The notes beneath the pieces are model-generated. The model ran no database searches. It saw nothing but the letters and a program-made list of their open reading frames with translations, and had not been told where the DNA came from. Positions 1 to 5,337 of a stretch of DNA of 5,337 nt are shown one piece after another. This DNA is from Planctomycetota bacterium (GTDB lineage Bacteria > Planctomycetota > UBA8108), in assembly GCA_022451445.1 (NCBI GenBank), contig JAKUSY010000108.1:3192-8528 (forward strand). The letters run 5' to 3'. A program made the position numbers and the translations under genes. Within the stretch, counting starts at the first letter, position 1. Each line of letters starts with the position of its first letter.

Positions 1-230
1 TTCATCTCCAGCTCGCGTTTGACCGTGCTATGGATCTTTCTTCTGCTTAGACCAGCGGGGCGGGGGCGGATGAAGTTCGCAACTCTCTTAGATTTTGGTA
101 TGTCGTTTTCCATGCCGGATTTTACCCCGCATAGGCGATCCATCAACTGCGGTGGACCTCGTACCCTGCCGTACGTGACTTAGAGATTACATATTTGTTA
201 CATACTTCCGCTGCAGCGCCCCAGGCCCCC
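1..230. other. Left-edge region without a supported gene
   Basis: No coding region of convincing length, RNA gene or mobile element can be recognised here. On the minus strand a frame is open from a stop near 178 to the left edge, with ATGs at 143 and 113, but neither start has a good ribosome binding site and no family is recognisable. Two small structures stand out: a 5-bp hairpin (160-164 with 171-175) and a tandem TTACATA repeat (187-193 and 198-204) in a short AT-rich patch. The region lies downstream of the tRNA-Lys terminator. Confidence 0.5.
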
Positions 231-270
231 AAAAGAAGAAACCCCGCAAGCCTTTCGGCTGCGGGGTTTT
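231..270 (-). terminator. Rho-independent terminator of tRNA-Lys
   Basis: Read on the minus strand, a hairpin begins 5 bases after the CCA end of tRNA-Lys. The outer stem pairs 239-247 (AAACCCCGC) with 261-269. The inner stem pairs 249-252 with 257-260 around a TTTC loop (plus strand), leaving A248 bulged. It is followed on the minus strand by TTCTTCTTTT. The plus strand also has a TTTT after the stem, so the structure might work weakly in both directions, although no plus-strand gene enters it within this window. Confidence 0.85.
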
Positions 271-274
271 GTAC

Positions 275-350
<76 letters not shown>

Positions 351-404
351 GAAGTGATTTATTTGCTCGTGTACCGGCTCGTATACGGATGCACAGGACG
401 AGCC

Positions 405-432
405 ATTAGACCTTGAAGCGGGTTCCTGTCAA
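405..432 (-). promoter_or_regulatory. Promoter of tRNA-Lys
   Basis: On the minus strand a perfect -35 box TTGACA (432-427) is followed by a 16-base spacer and a -10 box TCTAAT (410-405, five of six bases matching TATAAT). Initiation near 398 would give a 5' leader of about 47 bases before the mature tRNA end at 350. A 7-bp inverted repeat (GGCTCGT 376-382, ACGAGCC 398-404) covers the discriminator and initial transcribed region. Confidence 0.75.
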
Positions 433-447
433 GAGCCTGAAGTAGCG

Positions 448-487
448 AAAAAATAAGACCCCTCCGGTAAAGTTCGTGCCGGAGGGG
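448..487 (-). terminator. Rho-independent terminator of tRNA-Arg
   Basis: A perfect 9-bp GC-rich stem (459-467 CCCCTCCGG with 479-487 CCGGAGGGG) has an 11-base loop. On the minus strand it is followed by TCTTATTTTTT. It starts 11 bases after the CCA end of tRNA-Arg and lies just upstream of the tRNA-Lys -35 box, so it separates the two tRNA units. The plus strand has no T tract after the stem, so it should act in one direction only. Confidence 0.92.
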
Positions 488-498
488 CCCTCGATTTC

Positions 499-575
499 TG
501 GCACGCCCGCCAGGACTCGAACCTGGAACCATTGGCTTCGAAGGCCACTACTCTATCCAATTGAGCTACGGGCGC
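499..575 (-). tRNA. tRNA-Arg (anticodon TCG)
   Basis: This 77-base cloverleaf includes an encoded CCA (499-501 on the plus strand). The D arm is GCTC-AATTGGATA-GAGT. The anticodon loop CTTCGAA puts TCG at 34-36, giving an arginine tRNA for CGA and, with wobble, other CGN codons. The T arm CCAGG-TTCGAGT-CCTGG is perfect. Two irregularities are visible: the terminal acceptor pair is G1-U72 instead of G-C, and the outer anticodon-stem pair 27-43 is a G-A mismatch. All other arms are sound, so the gene is probably functional. Confidence 0.95.
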
Positions 576-603
576 ATTATTCGCGGACGCTCCGCAGCGG
601 GGA

Positions 604-609
604 ATTATA
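604..609 (-). promoter_or_regulatory. -10 box of tRNA-Arg promoter
   Basis: The minus strand carries a perfect TATAAT (609-604). Initiation near 597 would leave a leader of about 22 bases before the tRNA. The bases after the -10 box are TCCCCGC, a GC-rich discriminator of the type found at stringently controlled stable-RNA promoters. No convincing -35 hexamer sits at 16-18 bases spacing (TACCAG at 17). Confidence 0.6.
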
Positions 610-729
610 GGGTTTTGAACGGCTTACTGGTAGCGGGCAACCGGGGGTTCATCTTTAGCTTTTTTTCCCATTTTGCGTGGATTATCAACCGGCAAAAACG
701 CTTCGGATCGAGAGCCTTCCCTGCCGAAA

Positions 730-735
730 TATACT
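730..735 (+). promoter_or_regulatory. Possible -10 box for the FlgN-like gene
   Basis: TATACT matches five of six bases of the sigma-70 -10 consensus. It lies 35 bases before the ATG at 771, in the intergenic region shared with the divergent tRNA-Arg promoter. No -35 box is recognisable at normal spacing. The leader would contain the G-rich stretch AGGGGCGG (754-761), which could act as a weak ribosome binding site 9 bases before the ATG. Confidence 0.3.
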
Positions 736-770
736 GATAGCCCGGGGGAGAACAGGGGCGGCAGAATACC

Positions 771-1385
771 ATGAGCACACAGACCATCATCAAGGCTACG
801 GGGCAGAGCGAGATCCATCAGATGCTGGAAAACTTGACCAGCATCCTCGACCAGGAATTGCATCACTCCCGGAAACTATCCGCGGTGCTCCGCTGCAGGG
901 TGGAGGCCGAAGATCGCGATGATCTCAATGAGCGGGAGCAATGCCTGGTGGCGGAAAAGGATGCCATGAGCAACCTGATGATGGTTGACCGTGAGCGGAT
1001 CGCCGCCGTCGGAGAGCTCAGCCTGGCGCTTGGATGCCGCAGGGAGAAGCCCATGCGTATCGCCGAGCTGGTCCTCTACGTAGAGCCGGAATACCGTGAT
1101 GAGCTGCTCGAGGTTCGCGAGCTCCTGCGCGATTGCGCCGACGAAATCGAGTCGCTCAACAATGCCAACAACCGGTTCCAGCGCTTCGCCGCCACCGGGA
1201 TGGAGCTCTACCTGGGAATCCACTGTCAGCACCCGGTCGACCTCGAGGAGGTTCTCGCCACCGGAGCTCGGGAATACAGCGGCGAACCGCGCGAGGCGGC
1301 TGAGCCAGCCCCGGCGCAGTCCGATGCGGATGAGCTCCCCGAGGGTTTCAATCTTCTCCTCGACGAAATCTTCGGCGAAGATTGA
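771..1385 (+). CDS. FlgN-like flagellar export chaperone
   Basis: A 204-residue soluble protein without signal peptide or membrane segment. Two long, charged helical stretches with coiled-coil character cover about residues 12-88 and 95-140. The second ends in LNNANNRFQRF (129-139), which resembles the LN..N ending of the FlgN family. After residue 165 the chain becomes acidic and rich in Ala, Pro and Glu, then ends in a short amphipathic segment, LPEGFNLLLDEIFGED. Known FlgN proteins bind the hook-associated proteins FlgK and FlgL in the cytosol and deliver them to the flagellar export apparatus, and flexible C-termini of export chaperones often bind the substrate. Most FlgN genes are 140-165 codons, so the tail is an extension. 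No other flagellar gene is in the window, so the assignment rests on fold-like features alone. A generic coiled-coil protein is the alternative. The ATG is supported by a weak G-rich RBS (754-761). Confidence 0.6.
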   Translation: MSTQTIIKATGQSEIHQMLENLTSILDQELHHSRKLSAVLRCRVEAEDRDDLNEREQCLVAEKDAMSNLMMVDRERIAAVGELSLALGCRREKPMRIAELVLYVEPEYRDELLEVRELLRDCADEIESLNNANNRFQRFAATGMELYLGIHCQHPVDLEEVLATGAREYSGEPREAAEPAPAQSDADELPEGFNLLLDEIFGED

Positions 1386-1428
1386 GAGCGCTATCCCGAT
1401 TAAAGCGAAACAGGCTCTGATGAGAGGC

Positions 1429-1456
1429 TTGCTTCCTGCCGGATAGTCTGTACAAT
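1429..1456 (+). promoter_or_regulatory. Putative promoter upstream of the HAD phosphatase gene
   Basis: TTGCTT (1429-1434), a 16-base spacer and TACAAT (1451-1456, five of six bases of TATAAT) form a sigma-70-like promoter in the 123-base gap after the FlgN-like gene. Initiation near 1463 would give a leader of about 45 bases. It could drive the downstream plus-strand genes through tgt, since no hairpin-plus-T-tract terminator is visible between them. Confidence 0.5.
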
Positions 1457-1477
1457 CCTCTGTTTCCCCATTTCTGT

Positions 1478-1507
1478 TATCGTAACTCTACCTACGGTCT
1501 GACGATA
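1478..1507 (+). repeat. Inverted repeat abutting the HAD gene start codon
   Basis: TATCGT (1478-1483) and ACGATA (1502-1507) are perfect inverted repeats with an 18-base loop, ending one base before the ATG at 1509. CGTA (1481-1484) can alternatively pair with TACG (1493-1496). The hairpin occupies the place where a Shine-Dalgarno sequence would normally be, and none is visible. Confidence 0.45.
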
Positions 1508-1508
1508 G

Positions 1509-1994
1509 ATGCACTACAAGCTGTTTGTTTTCGACCTCGACGAGACTCTCTGGACGGTTTCCGAGGGACTCTGTTCGCTGGTCAAGCCTCCTTTTAACTT
1601 CACCTCTCCTGATCGGCTGGAGACAAACGAGGGGTTCTGGATCGAGCTCAAGTCTGGAGTTCATAACCTCTTTAATTTTCTCAGGGAGCAGGAGGTCTAT
1701 ATCTCCATAGCCAGCCGTAATGACCACAAGCCGACGATGGAGATCCTGTCGGCTTTCGGGTTGTCCGACAACCTGGCATATCCGCAGATTGGCTGGCGGC
1801 CCAAGGATGAGATGCTCACGAGGATCATCCGAAGGATCCAGAAGCGCGACAAGGTCAAGATCAAGCATGACGAGGTGTTTTTCCTCGATGACTGGCCGGA
1901 TAATATCAAGCCGGCTCGCGATTGGGGGGCCACCGCGCTGCTCTATGGCCAGGATGTGCTCAGCCACGATGAGCTGGTCACCATGCTGAAGTGA
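1509..1994 (+). CDS. HAD-family phosphatase, magnesium-dependent phosphatase-1 type
   Basis: A 161-residue cytosolic enzyme of the haloacid dehalogenase superfamily. All four catalytic motifs are present: motif I FDLDETLW (Asp9 nucleophile and Asp11 acid/base), motif II SIASR (Ser69), motif III around Lys99 (GWRPKDEML), and motif IV FFLDDWPDN (Asp127 and Asp128 for Mg2+). The compact, cap-less layout and the KPPF segment 15 residues after motif I (26-29) resemble MDP-1/acid phosphatase (HAD IIIC) proteins, whose eukaryotic member dephosphorylates phosphotyrosine and sugar-phosphate adducts in vitro. The substrate here is unknown. Related HAD IIIC enzymes include FkbH-type domains, but those are longer and act in polyketide or glyceryl-transfer loci, which are absent here. 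No SD precedes the ATG; instead an inverted repeat ends one base before it. The length fits the family and the gene looks intact. Confidence 0.85.
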   Translation: MHYKLFVFDLDETLWTVSEGLCSLVKPPFNFTSPDRLETNEGFWIELKSGVHNLFNFLREQEVYISIASRNDHKPTMEILSAFGLSDNLAYPQIGWRPKDEMLTRIIRRIQKRDKVKIKHDEVFFLDDWPDNIKPARDWGATALLYGQDVLSHDELVTMLK

Positions 1995-2008
1995 ACGCGT
2001 CCCCGGCG

Positions 2009-2059
2009 TGTTGAAATCTCCGGCACAATTACCACTGAGAGCTTCTAACGCTTTCAACA
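2009..2059 (+). repeat. Inverted repeat between the HAD gene and the small membrane gene
   Basis: TGTTGAAA (2009-2016) and TTTCAACA (2052-2059) are perfect 8-bp inverted repeats separated by 35 bases. There is no T tract after the second arm, so it is not a standard terminator. The spacing would also suit a dimeric protein site with two half-sites or an mRNA hairpin. Function unknown. Confidence 0.4.
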
Positions 2060-2080
2060 GGGCCCCTGACAGGTTATATT
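2052..2080 (+). promoter_or_regulatory. Possible promoter giving a leaderless transcript
   Basis: TATATT (2075-2080, five of six bases of the -10 consensus) lies 6 bases before the ATG at 2087. TTTCAA (2052-2057) sits exactly 17 bases upstream but matches the -35 consensus in only three positions. If used, transcription would start at or within a base or two of the ATG. The -35 position coincides with the second arm of the 2009-2059 inverted repeat. Confidence 0.3.
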
Positions 2081-2086
2081 TCCAGC

Positions 2087-2239
2087 ATGTTCGAGCTGGG
2101 TAGAATTCTCCAGCTCATGGGACTCGTCTTAGTTCCCATGGCTCTTCTGAGGCCTGTGCAAATGGAAGAGCTCGGTATCCTGATGATCGGGGCCGGGCTT
2201 TTCCTTGTCGGCAGGCACCTGGCGAACAGGAACGATTGA
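2087..2239 (+). CDS. Small two-helix membrane protein, function unknown
   Basis: A 50-residue protein with two hydrophobic segments, about residues 8-21 (LQLMGLVLVPMALL) and 29-42 (LGILMIGAGLFLVG), joined by a short loop with a Glu pair (RPVQMEEL). Each segment borders a GR motif: GRIL at 5-8 and GRHL at 42-45. The C-terminus RHLANRND is positively charged, consistent with a hairpin whose two ends face the cytoplasm. Short proteins of this LGR-ILQ...GLxLVGR pattern occur in many bacterial genomes as conserved hypotheticals; this is recollection, not a search result. The gene ends 31 bases before ruvB on the same strand and is probably cotranscribed with it. The ATG at 2087 has no good SD; internal ATGs exist at 2117 and 2138, but starting there would remove the first helix. 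Confidence 0.65.
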   Translation: MFELGRILQLMGLVLVPMALLRPVQMEELGILMIGAGLFLVGRHLANRND

Positions 2240-2256
2240 GTCGCTGACGATCACGG

Positions 2257-2263
2257 GGAGGTG
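2257..2263 (+). promoter_or_regulatory. Ribosome binding site deciding the TTG start of ruvB
   Basis: GGAGGTG is a near-complete match to the anti-SD sequence, 7 bases before the TTG at 2271. It fixes the TTG as the start codon and is the only strong SD in the window. Confidence 0.85.
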
Positions 2264-2270
2264 AAGAGAT

Positions 2271-3404
2271 TTGTCCCGCAAGGATTACCCGGTAGCTCCA
2301 GAGGACGAAGAGCTGCAGGCGGAGTCGGCCGCTGAGACCGCCGAGCCCACGGCGGCAGCCCCCGCGGATGAGGACGGGCAGCCCTCTACCTACATGCCGG
2401 AGCGAAGCCTCGAGGAGCAGGCCGAAGAGAAGAGCCTGCGCCCGACGAGCTTCGACGATTTCATCGGGCAGGACCAGGTGGTGGACAATCTCCGCATAGC
2501 CATCCAAGCTGCTTTGGATCGCGGCGGGGTGCTCGATCATATCCTCCTGTCCGGTATGCCAGGCCTCGGCAAGACCTCCATCGCCATGCTTCTTGGAGGC
2601 GAGATGGGCGCCGGGAATACCTACGTATTGTCCGGCCCGACCCTGGAGCGCGGCAAGGACATCGTCGGGACCCTGACCCAGCTGCAGAGGGGAGATCTCC
2701 TCTTCATCGACGAGGTCCATCGTATGAGCGCCCATACCGAGGAGTTCCTCTACTCCGCCATGGAGGACTTTCGCGTCGATCTGATCATCGACAGCGGCGC
2801 GGACTCCAGGAGCATCCCGGTCGATCTGAAACCCTTTACGCTGGTAGGGGCGACCACCAGGGAGGGGCTGCTTACGGCGCCTCTTCGCAGCCGTTTCCAG
2901 ATTGTCGAGAAGCTCGAAACCTATCCTCCGGAGGAGCTCGCGCGGATTCTCCAGCGCTCAGCGGGCCTGCTGGGCTGCGATATCGAACTGGATGCCTGTG
3001 ATGTTCTCGCTTCTCGCAGCAGGGGGACACCGCGCTTCGCCAATCGTTTCCTGCGGAGGATTCGTGACGTGGCGCAGAGTCGTGGGGAATGGAAAATCGG
3101 CGAGACGATCAGGATTGATTCGGCGGCGGTGATGGAGGGTCTCGAACGCCTCGGCATCGATGAGAACGGTCTTGACCGCGTTGATCGCAAGATACTCAGA
3201 ACGCTGTTCGACAACGGGGGAGACGCGGTGGGGTTGAAGACTCTCGCGGCCACTGTGGGAGAAGCGCAACGACCCCTCCATGAGGTCTACGAACCCCACC
3301 TGATCCGCGAGGGCCTGAGCACCCGTACCTCGCGCGGGCGCTGCGCCACCAGGAAGGCGGCGGAGCTCTACGGTGACCACACGGGGCAGCCCAGCTTCGT
3401 CTGA
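2271..3404 (+). CDS. ruvB: Holliday junction branch migration ATPase RuvB
   Basis: RuvB forms hexameric rings that, with RuvA, pump DNA through Holliday junctions during recombination and fork repair. All functional elements are visible in the 377 residues: Walker A GMPGLGKT (95-102), Walker B LLFIDEVHR (143-151), the beta-hairpin region that contacts RuvA (AMEDFRVD to PFT, 163-190), sensor 1 GATTR (193-197), the arginine-finger segment APLRSRF (203-209), sensor 2 GTPRFANR (252-259), and the C-terminal winged helix starting at GLDRVDRKIL (300) and ending with RTSRGRCAT (352-360). The conserved core begins near residue 57 (LRPTSFDDFIGQ), against about 26 in E. coli. The N-terminus thus has an extra 30 or so residues rich in Glu, Ala and Pro. 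Walker A has Met96 where Pro is usual. The TTG start is set by a strong RBS. ruvA and ruvC are not in the window. Confidence 0.97.
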   Translation: MSRKDYPVAPEDEELQAESAAETAEPTAAAPADEDGQPSTYMPERSLEEQAEEKSLRPTSFDDFIGQDQVVDNLRIAIQAALDRGGVLDHILLSGMPGLGKTSIAMLLGGEMGAGNTYVLSGPTLERGKDIVGTLTQLQRGDLLFIDEVHRMSAHTEEFLYSAMEDFRVDLIIDSGADSRSIPVDLKPFTLVGATTREGLLTAPLRSRFQIVEKLETYPPEELARILQRSAGLLGCDIELDACDVLASRSRGTPRFANRFLRRIRDVAQSRGEWKIGETIRIDSAAVMEGLERLGIDENGLDRVDRKILRTLFDNGGDAVGLKTLAATVGEAQRPLHEVYEPHLIREGLSTRTSRGRCATRKAAELYGDHTGQPSFV

Positions 3405-3445
3405 TTCTCTGTTTCCTTTTCTCTAACCGGCCCTCACCGTCCTCC

Positions 3446-4759
3446 ATGTCCTACCGGCGCAGAATATGTGGTACCGCTCTCCTCTGCCTGCTGTCCGCCA
3501 GCGGGGGTTGCAGGAAGAAGGAGGAGCCCCCTGTCGAGCTCGTTCCCTCGGGGATCGAGGTCCGTGTTCGAGCCCTCTCCGCCGAGAGGGTCCTGGTGAA
3601 GATACCGGGGCAGGTGGAGATCCGCTCTCTCCCCGGGGGGCGGGTTCTCTTCCGCGGCACGTTGCGCGGTACGGTGGCGGCGCGCTGCGCTGGAGCTGCG
3701 ATCGAGCTTGGCGGGCGGGTCTTCACCGCCGCGGTGAGGATCGATTCGCTGCCGGCCGCGGCTGCGGGGGAGGAGATCAGGGTCTCGGCCGACCCGCCTC
3801 CCGCTGAGCAGCTCGTCTCGGATTCAGAGCCGGCTCTTTTCCATCGCCGGGGGGCTGATTTTACCGTGGCGGTCATTCTCGACGGCTCCCAGGCGCGCTC
3901 CTACCGGGGCGCGCTCGAGCTTCGGGCCGAGGACGGCCTGGTCCGGGCTGTCAACGCTCTCGACCTGCAGTACTACCTGCTGGGAGTCATCGGCGCCGAG
4001 ATGCCCTCCTATTTCGATGGGGAGGCGCTGGCCGCCCAGGCCGTTGCCAGCCGGACCTTCGCTCTCTATGCCCTCGAACGCGCCCGGGAGGCCGGCAGGA
4101 GCCGGGTCTTCGCGGCGACCACCGGCTTCCAGGTCTACAAGGGGGTCGAGGCCGAGACTCGAAGTGTTCGTCGGGCGGTGGTGAGGACCCGGGGGCAGGC
4201 GCTGTCCTGGCGCGGAGGGTTTTTCTCCAGCTATTATCATTCTACCTGCGGCGGGCATACCGCTGACTCGAATGAGGCCCTGGGGGTCGTCTCTATCGCG
4301 CCGCTGGCGGGTGTCGCCTGCGGAGGCTGCTCAGGCGGCAGGTTCGCCAGCTGGAGCTCCGTCCTGGAAGCCGGCCAGCTCGAGCTGGTCGCCAGGGAGT
4401 ACCTGGAAAAGAACCGTCCGGAGCTTCAGCTGGGCGAGGCGAGTGCACTCGAGGTGGCGGAGAGGTCGGCGGACGGAAGGATTCTCTATCTTCGGCTGCG
4501 TCATTCGCTCGGAGCCTTCGAGTGGAGGGCGGACAGCTTTCGCCTGGCGGTAGAGGCCCGGTTCCCGGGCATTGTGCGCAGCACCGCTTTCACCCCCGAG
4601 CGGGCCGAGTCCGGGGGGTGGGTGCTCAGGGGCTCCGGTTTTGGCCATGGTGTCGGGCTCTGCCAGGTCGGGGCCGGGGGGTTGGCGAGAGAGGGTCTCG
4701 ATTACCGGCGAATCCTGCGGCACTACTACCCCGGCAGTGAATTGATGGAAGCCTATTGA
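3446..4759 (+). CDS. SpoIID/LytB-domain lytic transglycosylase, putative lipoprotein
   Basis: A 437-residue exported protein. The N-terminus has an RRR cluster, a hydrophobic stretch and Cys22 (SASGGC), a lipobox-like site followed by charged residues (RKKEE), so it is probably membrane-anchored outside the cytoplasm. The position -3 Ser is not the usual Leu. Residues 35-165 are a poorly conserved beta-rich region. The SpoIID catalytic domain follows: YYLLGVIGAEMPSYF (176-190), with Glu185 as the expected general acid, then EALAAQAVASRTFAL (193-207), YYHSTCGGHT (263-272) and the final signature GFGHGVGLCQVGA (398-410) with LRHYYPGSEL. His265, Cys268, Cys292 and Cys295 resemble the zinc-binding residues reported for some clostridial SpoIID proteins. 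The family cleaves peptidoglycan glycan strands denuded of stem peptides; outside sporulators its role is mostly in cell division or wall turnover. It begins 41 bases after ruvB with a pyrimidine-rich leader and no SD. Confidence 0.9.
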   Translation: MSYRRRICGTALLCLLSASGGCRKKEEPPVELVPSGIEVRVRALSAERVLVKIPGQVEIRSLPGGRVLFRGTLRGTVAARCAGAAIELGGRVFTAAVRIDSLPAAAAGEEIRVSADPPPAEQLVSDSEPALFHRRGADFTVAVILDGSQARSYRGALELRAEDGLVRAVNALDLQYYLLGVIGAEMPSYFDGEALAAQAVASRTFALYALERAREAGRSRVFAATTGFQVYKGVEAETRSVRRAVVRTRGQALSWRGGFFSSYYHSTCGGHTADSNEALGVVSIAPLAGVACGGCSGGRFASWSSVLEAGQLELVAREYLEKNRPELQLGEASALEVAERSADGRILYLRLRHSLGAFEWRADSFRLAVEARFPGIVRSTAFTPERAESGGWVLRGSGFGHGVGLCQVGAGGLAREGLDYRRILRHYYPGSELMEAY

Positions 4760-4768
4760 GGTTTCGCC

Positions 4769-4823
4769 GCTTGCTCCCGGGGCGTCTTTAGAGCAAACTC
4801 GCCTTCCCTGTTTTCGAGCAAGC
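4769..4823 (+). repeat. Inverted and direct repeats in the tgt leader
   Basis: GCTTGCTC (4769-4776) is perfectly complementary to GAGCAAGC (4816-4823), which ends 5 bases before the tgt ATG. Its inner six bases TTGCTC (4771-4776) can instead pair with GAGCAA at 4791-4796. The two downstream arms are part of a 13-base imperfect direct repeat (4791-4803 and 4816-4828). The two hairpins exclude each other, and only the longer-range one would cover the ribosome landing site. Confidence 0.45.
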
Positions 4824-4828
4824 CGCCC

Positions 4829-5337
<509 letters not shown>

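Noticed and set aside
630..680. Plus-strand terminator from the T tract at 661-666
   Set aside because: No stable GC-rich stem directly precedes the T tract, only a 4-bp AACC/GGTT.
677..922. 81-codon plus-strand open frame overlapping the FlgN-like gene start
   Set aside because: It overlaps the longer FlgN-like frame by 150 bases in another frame and has no RBS or recognisable feature.
1488..2057. 189-codon minus-strand open frame over the HAD gene
   Set aside because: The sense frame carries all four HAD motifs in order; the antisense frame has none.
2115..2735. 206-codon minus-strand open frame across the small membrane gene and the start of ruvB
   Set aside because: It is antisense to a clear RuvB coding region, and its protein shows no recognisable motif; GC-rich third positions create such frames.
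3405..3445. Terminator between ruvB and the SpoIID-like gene
   Set aside because: The stretch is pyrimidine-rich but has no hairpin, so readthrough into the next gene is expected.
4760..4828. preQ1 riboswitch before tgt
   Set aside because: The A-rich tail and conserved loop bases of the preQ1-I aptamer are absent; only unrelated inverted repeats are seen.

Overview
This window is a GC-rich stretch of an ordinary bacterial chromosome. Two tRNA genes lie on the minus strand at the left. Six protein genes follow on the plus strand, the last one cut by the right edge. No mobile element, CRISPR array, phage gene or defence system is visible. The lineage cannot be fixed from the sequence. A FlgN-like export chaperone suggests a flagellated cell, and a SpoIID/LytB lytic transglycosylase with a lipoprotein-like signal suggests a peptidoglycan-bearing bacterium, possibly diderm. 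Clear Shine-Dalgarno sequences are scarce: only ruvB has a strong one. RuvB carries all its catalytic motifs but is divergent, and by impression resembles RuvB of less-studied phyla such as the PVC group. This placement is inference only.

Left part (1-770): positions 1-230 hold no gene I can support. tRNA-Lys(CTT) and tRNA-Arg(TCG) are each a separate minus-strand unit with its own promoter-like hexamers and its own Rho-independent hairpin. The gap 576-770 is a divergent intergenic region, with a perfect TATAAT facing tRNA-Arg and a TATACT-type box facing the first protein gene.

Middle part (771-2239): a 204-aa FlgN-like coiled-coil protein; a promoter-like element (TTGCTT, 16 bp, TACAAT); a 161-aa HAD phosphatase of the magnesium-dependent phosphatase-1 type; and a 50-aa two-helix membrane protein that begins 6 bases after a TATATT box and might be translated from a leaderless mRNA.

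Right part (2271-5337): ruvB (Holliday-junction branch-migration ATPase, TTG start with a strong RBS), a SpoIID/LytB-domain putative lipoprotein, and the first 169 codons of tgt (tRNA-guanine transglycosylase). The order ruvB - spoIID-like - tgt resembles a neighbourhood seen in several clostridial genomes, where queA usually sits before tgt; here queA is not between them. The genes do not form one pathway (recombination, cell-wall remodelling, tRNA queuosine modification), so the grouping is most likely a conserved housekeeping cluster. The most curious signals are at the starts: tgt and the HAD gene lack an SD and have perfect inverted repeats abutting the initiation site, and the tgt leader can form two mutually exclusive hairpins.
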